Source: a virus
Reading direction: 5' to 3' (one strand)
Virus record (IMG/VR): IMGVR_UViG_3300021075_000020
Location: 1-21,587 of that record
DNA length: 21,587 bases
Shown here: positions 6,551 through 13,982 of the stretch, in pieces
Layout: each line of letters begins with the position of its first letter
Numbering within the stretch: position 1 is the first letter of the stretch
Program-made: the position numbers and the translations under genes
The notes under the pieces: model-generated
The model's database searches: none
What the model was told of the DNA's origin: nothing
Seen by the model: only the letters and a program-made list of their open reading frames with translations

Positions 6551-7552
6551 TTAGGACGCCGCAATTTTGCAGTGAGCAATCGGGTTCAAGACCGCCAGGC
6601 CAACGATCGCATCAATGATCGCGCGAGGTCCCCCACCCATATCAGGGAGAGGCTTGATGCGAGGCATCGTGTGGGTGCGAAGCTCCAGGTATTCCGGATC
6701 CAGAATGTATCCGCGGTTGTTGTCAGGAAGAAACGAGCTCAGCATGAGCTCAATCGTTCCATAGTCACCGGAGTAGATGTCCACAACACTCTCCACCCTT
6801 CGGGTGTTCTGTGGCTCGTAGGTCCGAACGCTGGAGTAATTGCTCACAGTCGGCTGGTAGCGGGTGAAGTCCGTGATGCGGTTCTTGATCGCGCTTCCGA
6901 GGATGCCGATCAGATTTCCGTCAGGAGTTCCGACCGATTCCCAGCGGGTTTGCAACAGCGTGCGAAGGTTATCTTCGTTGAACGCCGCAGCCGTGCTCGC
7001 ATAGATCGATCCTGAAGGTGTCAGGAACGCAGTAGGAACAGGCAGATAAGACTGCGCAGTGGCCTGAAGGAACTTCCCGAGGCCGCGAGTCTTGTACGGG
7101 ATCGAGCCGTTATCGGCCTGCGCTTCGTTGTCTGAAAGAAAAGTCTTCTCCATGTCGCGCTTCAGTTCGACAACTTTCTTCGCCTTGGCGCGGGCAAACT
7201 CAGTCGAGCCAGCCACACCATTCTTGTCCGGATCATTGATTCCGGCCACATTCGAGACCTCTTCGCCCATGAGCGTCACGCGAGGAGTCCTGCGGAACAT
7301 CTGCACATGGTTTTCGATCTTCTGGCGGTTCTCCGCAGCATCCTCGTAGGAATCCACGTCCGCGCCGTCCACGACACCATTGGTATTCGCGTCAGCATAT
7401 TTGTCCGCCTGCCAAGAAAACTTGGTATTCGTAGGCTTCTTGCCCTTGTTTAGCATGGTGGTCAGGATGGTTTTCTTCGCATCCGCGACCGAGATGATGT
7501 CGGCAAGATCTTCCCTCTTCCCGACCTGATTGATTTCAGCTGTAGCTGGCAT
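6551..7552 (-). CDS. Major capsid protein, SU10-like / DUF5309-like (HK97 fold)
   Basis: 333 aa, no signal peptide. The region QMFRRTPRVTLMGEEVSNVA, followed by the KKVVELKRDMEKTFLSDNEA helix and a loop GLGKFLQAT, matches the layout of SU10-type major capsid proteins (a strand r-T-x-x-v-S-x-x-x, then the spine helix E-L-K-R-D-x-E). The C-terminal part has VDIYSGDYGTIELMLSSFLP and GYILDPEYLELRT, the P-domain strands ending in the typical D-x-x-y-l-e-l motif. It follows the scaffold gene as expected. The leader has AACGAAAGAA 8 bases before ATG and no Shine-Dalgarno. Confidence 0.85.
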   Translation of the reverse strand: MPATAEINQVGKREDLADIISVADAKKTILTTMLNKGKKPTNTKFSWQADKYADANTNGVVDGADVDSYEDAAENRQKIENHVQMFRRTPRVTLMGEEVSNVAGINDPDKNGVAGSTEFARAKAKKVVELKRDMEKTFLSDNEAQADNGSIPYKTRGLGKFLQATAQSYLPVPTAFLTPSGSIYASTAAAFNEDNLRTLLQTRWESVGTPDGNLIGILGSAIKNRITDFTRYQPTVSNYSSVRTYEPQNTRRVESVVDIYSGDYGTIELMLSSFLPDNNRGYILDPEYLELRTHTMPRIKPLPDMGGGPRAIIDAIVGLAVLNPIAHCKIAAS

Positions 7553-7560
7553 AATTTTGT

Positions 7561-7570
7561 TTCTTTCGTT
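7561..7570 (-). promoter_or_regulatory. AACGAAAGAA leader motif, capsid gene
   Basis: Minus-strand AACGAAAGAA, 8 bases before the capsid ATG. The same decamer precedes the helicase and the 119-aa gene. It stands where a Shine-Dalgarno would be. Confidence 0.4.
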
Positions 7571-7581
7571 GGTTCGCAGGG

Positions 7582-8577
7582 TTATCCCGCGAAATAGTTT
7601 GTGAGGGATTCCAAGCTGCCGCCGGCTTCGAGCACCTGCCCGGCCGCCGCCACCTTCGGATTCGCCTTCTGTTTGGGAGCCGCCACTTTCGGCACCGGAG
7701 GCGCGATTGTCGGCTTTGCCTTCTTCTCAACGGGTTTCTCGATAGAAGCCTTGCGGCCGCTCCGGGAACCAAACCCCGTGATGTAGTCCCCGAGCACAAG
7801 ATGATAATCCGGGAACCGGGTCACCTCTGGCCATGCCTTCACAAGGTTCTGAAATTCCTTTTCCATTTCAGATCCCCGCTTGAACATTTCCGGGTAAACC
7901 TCCCGAGCCGTCTTCGTATGCGCCTCGTTCTCCACAAGAAATCGCTCGCGTCTGGGGGCATGGACCGTAAGCAGCTCCTCACAATCGGCCAGCATCTTGC
8001 GGACCTGTGAGGGTTCAAACTCGATTTCCTTGCCATCGCTTCCGCGTACCGTGCCGCCATCCGGGTTTTCGATGCACCAGCGTTTTGCCGCTTGAGCATT
8101 GTTCACCCGCTCCGCAAGCACCGTCGCATCAGAAACATCCGACAGGGGATTTTGCGCATTGGGAGCCGTCACGATTTCAGGTCGTCCGCCCGCCTCACGC
8201 AGTTCAGCCGCCTCAGCACGAACCTTCTCAAGTTCAGCCTCAGCCGCAGTCACCTTTTCCTCCGCCGTCTTCGCGCGCGCCGTCAGTTTATCGATGCGTT
8301 TTTGCACCTTCTCACCGCCGGCAGGTTTCTCATCCTCCTCCGATTCATCCTCAGGCTCATCGCCTTCAGTTTCCTCAGTATCAGGATCTTCAACATCAGA
8401 TTCAGATTCCTCCTCATCCTCCGTTGCGGGAGCGCCATCCGTCTTACTTCCATCTTCAGACTTCCGCGCTCCGCCATCAAGCAGAGCCGCCGCTTCCGGG
8501 AGAAACTCCAGGATCGCATCCGCCTCGCTTGTCGTATTTGTCTCGGCGCTATTCGCGCCCTCGTTTTCTTTAGCCAT
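7582..8577 (-). CDS. Capsid scaffolding protein, 331 aa
   Basis: Highly charged: an acidic stretch at about residues 48-86 (DEEESESDVEDPDTEETEGD and on), then a long coiled coil at about 91-130 (KRIDKLTARAKTAEEKVTAA, ELEKVRAEAAELRE), then a basic K/P/A-rich segment (VEKKAKPTIAPPVPK) and a short C-terminal helix ESLTNYFAG. An acidic N-terminus, central coiled coil and basic C-terminus, just upstream of the capsid gene, is the classical scaffold organisation. Only three bases separate its ATG from the preceding stop. Confidence 0.8.
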   Translation of the reverse strand: MAKENEGANSAETNTTSEADAILEFLPEAAALLDGGARKSEDGSKTDGAPATEDEEESESDVEDPDTEETEGDEPEDESEEDEKPAGGEKVQKRIDKLTARAKTAEEKVTAAEAELEKVRAEAAELREAGGRPEIVTAPNAQNPLSDVSDATVLAERVNNAQAAKRWCIENPDGGTVRGSDGKEIEFEPSQVRKMLADCEELLTVHAPRRERFLVENEAHTKTAREVYPEMFKRGSEMEKEFQNLVKAWPEVTRFPDYHLVLGDYITGFGSRSGRKASIEKPVEKKAKPTIAPPVPKVAAPKQKANPKVAAAGQVLEAGGSLESLTNYFAG

Positions 8578-8580
8578 GAG

Positions 8581-8766
8581 TTATCCCCTCAAGTAGGTAT
8601 GCCAGCACAGCACTTTGCAGCTCACCATGAGCAGCCGGCAGCCATGCAGAATCGCCTTCATTGAAAATCGTTTTGTCATCGCCCAGAGAAACCAGCAAAC
8701 AAACAGCCCCCCAAACCAGCCCGAACCATCCCAAACCATCCGAAGTTGATTAAGAAACTCCTTCAT
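8581..8766 (-). CDS. Repeat-derived small hydrophobic ORF, 61 aa (doubtful)
   Basis: ATG 8766 overlaps the TGA of the preceding gene (ATGA), so ribosomes could enter. The peptide MKEFLNQLRMVWDGSGWFGG then FVCWFLWAMTKRF is partly encoded by a type A repeat at 8706-8742, giving a tryptophan-rich hydrophobic stretch. Composition is odd and it resembles no family. It may be a fortuitous frame across a repeat insertion. Confidence 0.3.
   Translation of the reverse strand: MKEFLNQLRMVWDGSGWFGGLFVCWFLWAMTKRFSMKAILHGCRLLMVSCKVLCWHTYLRG
8706..8742 (-). repeat. Dispersed repeat type A, copy 3 (diverged)
   Basis: Plus-strand CCCCCCAAACCAGCCCGAAC followed by CATCCCAAACCATCCGAA. It is the same degenerate CCGAACC/CCAAACC unit as at 161-198 and 11233-11270, with several substitutions. 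Confidence 0.65.
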
Positions 8767-9077
8767 TTTTCCTCGATCCGTTTACGAATCGCCTCCGCAC
8801 GCAGGTTCACCATGTAAACCTCCAGCTGTTCCAGTCCGTACCGGCCACCGAGGTAGAAAGCCGTTTCCCGCTTGCAAGCCACAGACGCCCCCGCCTCGCC
8901 CAGGCATTGATCCTTTCCTCGAGCAATCAGCTCCAGCACCGCCTGAAATACCGCATGGTCCTCAGCCACATCAAAAGCCGCCAACAATTCAGCGTCCGAC
9001 ATCACCCGAGCCCGCACCACACGCACCCGAAACATGCTTCCCATTCTTCCCATCAGTCCCAATATTTTCTTAATCAT
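8763..9077 (-). CDS. Hypothetical phage protein after portal, 104 aa
   Basis: Starts MIKKILGLMGRMG after GAGAAGAAACGGCA; an internal ATG at residue 26 (VMSDAELLAAFDVAED) is a possible alternative start. The helical body (VFQAVLELIARGKDQCLG; ACKRETAFYLGGRYGLEQLE) ends with a charged helix RKRIEEK. Lies 12 bases after the portal stop and before the scaffold. Not recognised; the length and position are those of small virion or head-assembly accessory proteins. Confidence 0.6.
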   Translation of the reverse strand: MIKKILGLMGRMGSMFRVRVVRARVMSDAELLAAFDVAEDHAVFQAVLELIARGKDQCLGEAGASVACKRETAFYLGGRYGLEQLEVYMVNLRAEAIRKRIEEK

Positions 9078-9089
9078 TGCCGTTTCTTC

Positions 9090-11186
9090 TCATTGCTGCC
9101 CCATCATCGGAGCCGCCCCCACGCGCCCGATCTGCGCATTGCCCTGTTGAGTCACTTGGAATTGCAGAAACTTCATCCGGTTCTGGATCATCGCCGCCGT
9201 ATCCGGCTGAGCCGCGATCCGCCGTTGCATCTCCGGGTTCTGTTGGATCGATTGCTGGAGAACCTGCATCCGCAGCTGGTAGTTCATGCCAGGCTGAGGC
9301 TCCATCGGAGGCTCGATTCCAGCGCACATCTTCGCCAGCGCATCCTGTTCGTCGGAAACCTGCTTTGCATTTGCCGCTTCCATCGGGATCAGCACGCTCT
9401 CAGCCATAGACGGATCCACGCCAGCCATCCCGTACTCGATCAATTTCCCGTAGTCGACCCGGCCACCCCGGTCATACTTCATGATGATCTCAAGGAATCC
9501 CCACTTCTCTTTCAGCGTCTCAATGTTGAGGTCCCGAGGATCCGCCTCAACGCTCAAATCAAATTGCCCCTGGATCTCAGCCGCCGACATCTGCCACGGC
9601 CGGCCGCCCAGCGAGCCAGCCACACGCGACACCTCCGCATCCGTCATGTACTGCTGGCAAAGCTGCAAGATCTGGCTGCAAATCTGGCGCACCTCAAGCA
9701 ACCATCCGCCCACCAGATCTCCCTGGTGAAGTTCAGTGAGCTGAGAAGGCACCTCTCCCGACATCCTGCCGAAATACGTTCCAATCATCCGCTCCGTAGC
9801 CCGCTCGATCTCGATCGAACCCGGATCATAGGGAGGCGTACGCATCCATTCGTAATTTTCATTCTTTCCTGCAGAAGGGATTTGCGATCCCGGCCCGATC
9901 CGCAGCCGTCCAGCGCCCCGACGAGCCGGAACAATCAGCGGAGGCAATACCGTGACCGACGTGCGATCCGTGCGCGAATCACGCTGGACCTTCTGCTCAT
10001 ACTGCCACGTAGAAGCCAGCTCAGCCACGCCACGGCTCTCCAAGATCGGCCGAAGCAGAAACTCCCGCTGGCACGCCACATAAGGGTATTCCCCATGCAT
10101 GAAAGCAAGCGGCTCCTCCTTCGCCTCAGAGTCAGGCACGCCAGGCGAAACCACTTGGCACCGGATCTCCGGGATCCCCGAATCATCCACCGTCTTGCGG
10201 TAAATGTGAAAGATCTCCACCAAATCCCGCCCAGCCTGCGCCCCATAAGAAGCGCCCCGCATCGCAAGCGAAAGATTCGTCGCAAAGAAACCACCCGCAT
10301 CAAAGCGAGTCCCCTTGTGCTTGATCGCCTCAGCCACCCAATCCGCATCATAGCCATGCGTGTTAATCCGGTCCTCCAGATCCTCAGGGCTTATCTCCTC
10401 ACGATGAGCCACCCACGGCTGGCGCTGGATGTCATCCGTGAGAGCCGGAAAATAAATATCAACCATCGGCAAAAGCGCCGTGATCCGAGGCTCAGCCGCG
10501 AAGACCTCAGGAACATCAAACTTCGTCGTCCCCGTCGCCCGCAGCTCATCCAGCGCCTTGCGAGCCGTCTTCTTCGTCAGGATTTCGCTCAGCCCCATCA
10601 AAACCTTCAGCGCCTGTTCCTCACGCGCCGGATCGAGCACCATCTGTTTCGCCGCATCGATCCCCGCAGCCACCGCTTGCGGGTTCTTCAAATCATCCTG
10701 GGAAAGCAGCACCGCCGCCAATCCCTCAGTCGTTACCGTCTGCTCCATCTTCCGAAGCTGTTGGTCCCACATGATCGAGACGACAGAAGCCCCAAACCAT
10801 TGCCGCCATTGGGCCGCCAGCATCAGCTCACGCCGAATCTGATTCTTCATCCGAGTCCAGATCACATACTTCAAAACCGAAGTGACCTTTTGCCCCCAAG
10901 AAGCATCATCCGAGTTTACGCCCGTCGCCTGAATCCTCGAGCGGGTAAACGCCGAGAACATGAGCATCGCCTGTTCATTGCAGATCTCATCCACCGTCCG
11001 CACCCGTACATCGCTCGCGCCCTCCCAAGGGAAAGCCTCCCGCCCAAGCGCCTCACGATGTTTCCGACCGTCTTCCGACTGACCATCCCAAAGACAGTTT
11101 CGCGTGCTCGTAGCCGTTGAGAGACGATTGTACCAATCGCCCGCATCCGTTGCCGCCTGTTGCAAATCGCTGAGAAAGCCACTCAT
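9090..11186 (-). CDS. Portal protein, about 698 aa
   Basis: Start chosen at ATG 11186 (MSGFLSDLQQAATDAGDWYN), preceded by GGGGG; a GTG at 11195 gives MGAMSG. The N-terminal region has R-x-c-x-w-x-G-q-s-e-D-G-r-k (CLWDGQSEDGRKH) and FPWEGASDVRVRTVDEI, typical of podovirus-type portals that begin with a w-x-g-R-s-D core. A long central alpha/beta body with a helical C-terminus, rich in Q and M (LRMQVLQQSIQQNPEMQRR), follows. Size is close to P22-like portals (about 700 aa). Position between the large terminase and scaffold supports the call. Confidence 0.8.
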   Translation of the reverse strand: MSGFLSDLQQAATDAGDWYNRLSTATSTRNCLWDGQSEDGRKHREALGREAFPWEGASDVRVRTVDEICNEQAMLMFSAFTRSRIQATGVNSDDASWGQKVTSVLKYVIWTRMKNQIRRELMLAAQWRQWFGASVVSIMWDQQLRKMEQTVTTEGLAAVLLSQDDLKNPQAVAAGIDAAKQMVLDPAREEQALKVLMGLSEILTKKTARKALDELRATGTTKFDVPEVFAAEPRITALLPMVDIYFPALTDDIQRQPWVAHREEISPEDLEDRINTHGYDADWVAEAIKHKGTRFDAGGFFATNLSLAMRGASYGAQAGRDLVEIFHIYRKTVDDSGIPEIRCQVVSPGVPDSEAKEEPLAFMHGEYPYVACQREFLLRPILESRGVAELASTWQYEQKVQRDSRTDRTSVTVLPPLIVPARRGAGRLRIGPGSQIPSAGKNENYEWMRTPPYDPGSIEIERATERMIGTYFGRMSGEVPSQLTELHQGDLVGGWLLEVRQICSQILQLCQQYMTDAEVSRVAGSLGGRPWQMSAAEIQGQFDLSVEADPRDLNIETLKEKWGFLEIIMKYDRGGRVDYGKLIEYGMAGVDPSMAESVLIPMEAANAKQVSDEQDALAKMCAGIEPPMEPQPGMNYQLRMQVLQQSIQQNPEMQRRIAAQPDTAAMIQNRMKFLQFQVTQQGNAQIGRVGAAPMMGQQ

Positions 11187-11232
11187 AGCCCCCACTCATC
11201 ACCCTTGGCCCATCATGCGCGCAAGCAATACG

Positions 11233-11270
11233 CCCCCCGAACCATCCCAAACCAACCCGAACCAACCGAA
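11233..11270 (-). repeat. Dispersed repeat type A, copy 2
   Basis: 38 bases identical to 161-198 (CCCCCCGAACCATCCC...). It lies in the 150-base gap between the excisionase-like gene and the portal, beside a type B repeat at 11310-11342. The rest of the gap holds no gene. Confidence 0.85.
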
Positions 11271-11309
11271 AGAGAAGTTAGAATGCGGATCTATGAAGTC
11301 GGAACTTCA

Positions 11310-11342
11310 GATTTCTTCACTTCCCACTTCCGCCTTCACACT
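11310..11342 (-). repeat. Dispersed repeat type B copy
   Basis: Plus-strand TTCACTTCCCACTTCCGCCT then TCACACTTTC. It overlaps the stop codon of the excisionase-like gene. The same words occur at 245-285, 11928-11962 and 12456-12540. Confidence 0.7.
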
Positions 11343-11536
11343 TTCAACTTATTCAGCACATCCCGCTCAATCTGTTCGCGGGAGAACAGCGCACGGCCCG
11401 ACTTCTCACGCCCCGGGATTTTCAAAGTCTTGATCGTCCCCGTTTCAATCAATGTCCGCACATGCCAATCCTTAATCCCCTGCTCAGCAAACATCTTAAA
11501 AACCTCACCCCTCCGCATAAATATTGTCTTAGTCAT
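11336..11536 (-). CDS. Excisionase/MerR-like small HTH protein, 66 aa
   Basis: Start at ATG 11536, four bases after the terminase stop; the longer frame from 11566 overlaps the terminase. Residues MRRGEVFKMFAEQGIKDWHV then RTLIETGTIKTLKIPGREKS match the small winged-helix pattern of excisionase or MerR-like DNA-binding proteins (recognition helix then l-i-x-x-G-x-I ... wing). The C-terminus RALFSREQIERDVLNKLKV ends in a type B repeat. A DNA-binding protein between terminase and portal could act in packaging-site recognition or in late gene control; no direct evidence. Confidence 0.6.
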   Translation of the reverse strand: MTKTIFMRRGEVFKMFAEQGIKDWHVRTLIETGTIKTLKIPGREKSGRALFSREQIERDVLNKLKV

Positions 11537-11540
11537 AAAT

Positions 11541-13292
11541 TTAATAAGTTCCACCATCCCGCACATTCAAAATATCACCCTCCAAAAACTTCAGATCCGA
11601 GAGCACCGCATACCGCAGATTGTCCACCGGATCCTTGCAAGCCCCATGCCGGCCATCCGCTCCGCTCCACTCCTTCATCGCCCATATCGTATTTTCACAC
11701 TCTGAAGAAATGAAAAGCCTCGGCTCATTGAGAGCATCCACCGGCCGCCCCTGATCGTAATCCAGCATAGAGTTGATCAGATCAATCCCCTCCTCGATAT
11801 GCTCACCGGGAGCAGGAACGAAGTAGAGCCCGACATCCGCGCATTCCTCCAGCAACGTCGTAACGATATCCTTCCCAATCGTCGAGCTGTTGGCATATCG
11901 AGAATCCATGATCCTCATCTGGATCACTTCCGCCTTCCCACTTCCGCCTTCCGCCTTCGATTCCAGCCTTTCAATCTCCTCCTTGTAGCGATTGAGCCCA
12001 AACCCAAACGAACGCTGCGCCGGCCCGCGATCCCCATCAGCCTTCCGGCCCGCCACCGCCCAGGCACCCGGATACCCCACGCCATCAATGTAAACTTTCG
12101 GGCAAGGCCATTCCCGATAAACAAACATTCGGCCCCGCACATCCACCCGCACCCAAGTCATAAACCAATTTCGACCAGAGCAAGGATCCACGATCAGATA
12201 ATTCGACCCCTCCGTCGGGATTGCCGCCGGATCCACCACATGAGGCTTCCCATCCGAGAACTTAGGCAACCGCCCCGCGATCGCCTTCACCGGAACGCCG
12301 TACGCACGGCAAAGAATATCCTCCCGAGTAGCCCGCGCCAGCTGATCCACAAGATTCTTGTACCCGCCAAAAGGATTCTCCGAAGTGTGGAAATAAACAA
12401 TCCGCGCCGCCGCCGAAGTATTGCGAGCCTCCTGCACCAGAGGCACCCGCTCATAGGAAGTGGGAAGTTGGAAATCGGAAGTGGGAAGTTGTGCAGACTT
12501 CGATTCTGAACTTCCGCCTTCCGCATTCACACTTTCCACCTTCATCGACTTCGGCAAAAGCCTCGCCTCCACATCCTCCAACGTCCTCGCCCCCGTCAAG
12601 TATTCCTTTATCGTCGGCGTATATCCCTCGATCGGCGTAAACGTCACCAGCAACCGGCCGCCCCGCGTCACCAGACGATACCTAAGCGTCTTCAAGAGAT
12701 CCAGAGGCACAAGCTCATCACACCAGATCAGATCGCACTCACCGCCCTCGAATACCGTCCAATCCTGCATGTAATTCAAAAACCAGCATTGAGATCCATT
12801 CGGGCAAACGAACGTGTTTTCAGAAAACCCATTCTTCTGTGTGTAAGAAATATTTGTCACCAGCCCCTTCTTCCCCACAGCCTTCCATTCCTTCGGGAGA
12901 TACTTCCAAAGGTAAGGTTGCTGGAGAGCAATCGAAGACTGAGCCGAAGAATGAAGGCACCACACCCGTGCCTGGTCCTTCCCAGCCAGCATCTCATTTG
13001 CCTGCAAACTCGCCCATTCCGTCTTTGCCGAACGATTCCCACCCAGCACCAGCAATTCACGCGCATGTTCCCATTGCGCCTCAGCCCGCAGCCAAGACTT
13101 CAACCGGAACCCATGCCGAAACGGATCATCCTGCTCCCGCCGGATACCCTCCTCACGCAACATCACGAAATTCGCCAGCTGGTCCCGAGTGAAACGCTTG
13201 CGCACCCCTCCAACCTCGCAAACAATCCGCCCGTCCTTCTCCTGGAACAGAAAGTTCGCCTTCGGATAAACCGGATGATCTGCCTGTTTCAT
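11541..13292 (-). CDS. terL: Terminase large subunit (packaging ATPase/nuclease) with repeat insertions
   Basis: 583 aa from ATG 13292, which overlaps the preceding TGA and has AGGAGT upstream; ATG 13298 is an alternative. The Walker A-like loop is LVLGGNRSAKTEW (AKT in place of GKT); Walker B is CDLIWCDE. The nuclease half begins YLIVDPCSG and has MRIMDSRYAN, plausible acidic metal ligands of the RNase H-fold nuclease. It powers DNA translocation into the capsid and cuts the concatemer. Two low-complexity segments (about residues 251-279 and 444-455) rich in E, G, S and K are encoded by dispersed type B repeats that keep the frame. Confidence 0.85.
   Translation of the reverse strand: MKQADHPVYPKANFLFQEKDGRIVCEVGGVRKRFTRDQLANFVMLREEGIRREQDDPFRHGFRLKSWLRAEAQWEHARELLVLGGNRSAKTEWASLQANEMLAGKDQARVWCLHSSAQSSIALQQPYLWKYLPKEWKAVGKKGLVTNISYTQKNGFSENTFVCPNGSQCWFLNYMQDWTVFEGGECDLIWCDELVPLDLLKTLRYRLVTRGGRLLVTFTPIEGYTPTIKEYLTGARTLEDVEARLLPKSMKVESVNAEGGSSESKSAQLPTSDFQLPTSYERVPLVQEARNTSAAARIVYFHTSENPFGGYKNLVDQLARATREDILCRAYGVPVKAIAGRLPKFSDGKPHVVDPAAIPTEGSNYLIVDPCSGRNWFMTWVRVDVRGRMFVYREWPCPKVYIDGVGYPGAWAVAGRKADGDRGPAQRSFGFGLNRYKEEIERLESKAEGGSGKAEVIQMRIMDSRYANSSTIGKDIVTTLLEECADVGLYFVPAPGEHIEEGIDLINSMLDYDQGRPVDALNEPRLFISSECENTIWAMKEWSGADGRHGACKDPVDNLRYAVLSDLKFLEGDILNVRDGGTY
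11928..11962 (-). repeat. Type B repeat inside terminase gene, copy 1
   Basis: Plus-strand CACTTCCGCCTTCCCACTTC then CGCCTTCCGCCTTCG. It encodes the low-complexity segment ESKAEGGSGKAEV of the terminase, in frame. Confidence 0.7.
12456..12540 (-). repeat. Type B repeat inside terminase gene, copy 2
   Basis: Contains two 15-base direct repeats GGAAGTGGGAAGTTG (12456-12470 and 12477-12491) and then CTTCCGCCTTCCGCATTCAC. It encodes NAEGGSSESKSAQLPTSDFQ and following residues in frame, an insertion of about 28 residues in the terminase. Confidence 0.75.
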
Positions 13293-13489
13293 ACCCATTT
13301 ACTCCTATCACCATGCGTAATCCCCCGCAACTTTCGCAGAGCCACCTTCTCAATCTGCTCAATCCGCGAGCGATGGCATCCACACCAAGCAGCGATCTCT
13401 GCACACGTCATCGGCTCCCCCTTTTTGTTCCATACAGAACAAAGCGCCAGGCCAAGGTCAATATCCCGCTTCACACCCATAGCACTCAC
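13289..13489 (-). CDS. Sigma-70 region 4-like HTH protein, 66 aa
   Basis: Residues MTCAEIAAWCGCHRSRIEQI then EKVALRKLRG match the region-4 helix-turn-helix of sigma-70 factors (E-I-A ... G-v-S-r-x-R-v-x-Q-I-E-x-x-A-L-x-K-L-R), with no region 2. Start chosen at GTG 13489, overlapping the preceding TGA as GTGA, with GGAGGT five bases upstream; ATG 13480 is possible. It lies directly before the large terminase with a small overlap, so it may be the small-terminase/DNA-recognition partner or a transcription adaptor for late genes. Confidence 0.65.
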   Translation of the reverse strand: MSAMGVKRDIDLGLALCSVWNKKGEPMTCAEIAAWCGCHRSRIEQIEKVALRKLRGITHGDRSKWV

Positions 13490-13650
13490 TTTCTACCTCC
13501 ATTCTTCCCAGGCTTCCCATTCTTCCCTGATTTTATCGCTTTCCCAGATTTCTCATTTTTCCAATTATCTCCAATAAATATCGCCACCCAATTCTTTCGG
13601 TATTTCTCACCGTCCACCGGTCGAGGAGAATCACCTTTTCCCGCGCTCAT
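13486..13650 (-). CDS. Conserved small phage protein, 54 aa (MSxGKGDxPRPVD type)
   Basis: Start ATG 13650 overlaps the upstream TGA (ATGA). MSAGKGDSPRPVDGEKYRKN then WVAIFIGDNWKN matches a short phage protein pattern I recall as M-S-k-G-k-G-D-x-p-R-P-v-d ... y-x-x-N-w-x-x-i-f; its function is unknown to me. The C-terminal tail (KSGKNGKPGKNGGRK) is basic and low complexity. It may bind nucleic acid, but nothing here shows this. Confidence 0.7.
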   Translation of the reverse strand: MSAGKGDSPRPVDGEKYRKNWVAIFIGDNWKNEKSGKAIKSGKNGKPGKNGGRK

Positions 13651-13928
13651 TTCACACCCCCTCGAATCGTTACCGACATTCCACGCATCACAATACCAAT
13701 GCGCCGGATCAAATCGCGAAACGAAACAAACGTGAACCAACCATCCTCACCCGACCAGTTATCCCGGATCCCAATCGACCAGCGTGGAATCACTGGATAA
13801 ATCGGTATCCCCCGATGGATCTCCATTCTCCGTTCCCGCTGGACCTCCTGAGATCGGATCCCTCCACGCCGACCAGACTCAATTTTGCGATTTCTTCTTC
13901 GACGATGAAAGCTAGTGCGTTGCATCAT
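13647..13928 (-). CDS. Hypothetical protein at array/phage junction, up to 93 aa
   Basis: Unrecognised. The frame runs from ATG 13928 (or 13925) with AAAGGGAA just upstream; an internal ATG at 13826 gives a 59-aa protein (MEIHRGIPIYPVIPRWSIG then GWFTFVSFRDLI). The N-terminal 34 residues are very basic (RRRRNRKIESGRRGG). The start sits immediately after the R''/L''-like half-site of the last cassette, the same arrangement as cassette genes, so this may be a phage gene whose 5' end was joined to the array. Its TGA overlaps the next ATG. Confidence 0.5.
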   Translation of the reverse strand: MMQRTSFHRRRRNRKIESGRRGGIRSQEVQRERRMEIHRGIPIYPVIPRWSIGIRDNWSGEDGWFTFVSFRDLIRRIGIVMRGMSVTIRGGVK

Positions 13929-13959
13929 TTCCCTTTCGCTGCGTTCCGCATATCAAGGC

Positions 13960-13982
13960 GTTCGGCGTACTCATATTGGCAG
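13960..13982 (-). other. attC half-site (attC7), truncated
   Basis: R'' box GCCGAAC at 13966-13960 lies five bases after the methyltransferase stop. It matches the GTTCGGC that opens the same cassette at attC6. Downstream an L''-like TATGCGGAACGCAGCG and a ribosome site follow, as in the other attC sites, but no L' or R' is found. The upper coordinate includes the stop-codon context. Confidence 0.6.

Noticed and set aside
8907-11120. 737-aa plus-strand open frame
   Set aside because: It is antisense to the portal gene; its composition (R, H, P and L rich, no domain) is what an antisense frame of a GC-biased gene produces, and it has no ribosome site.
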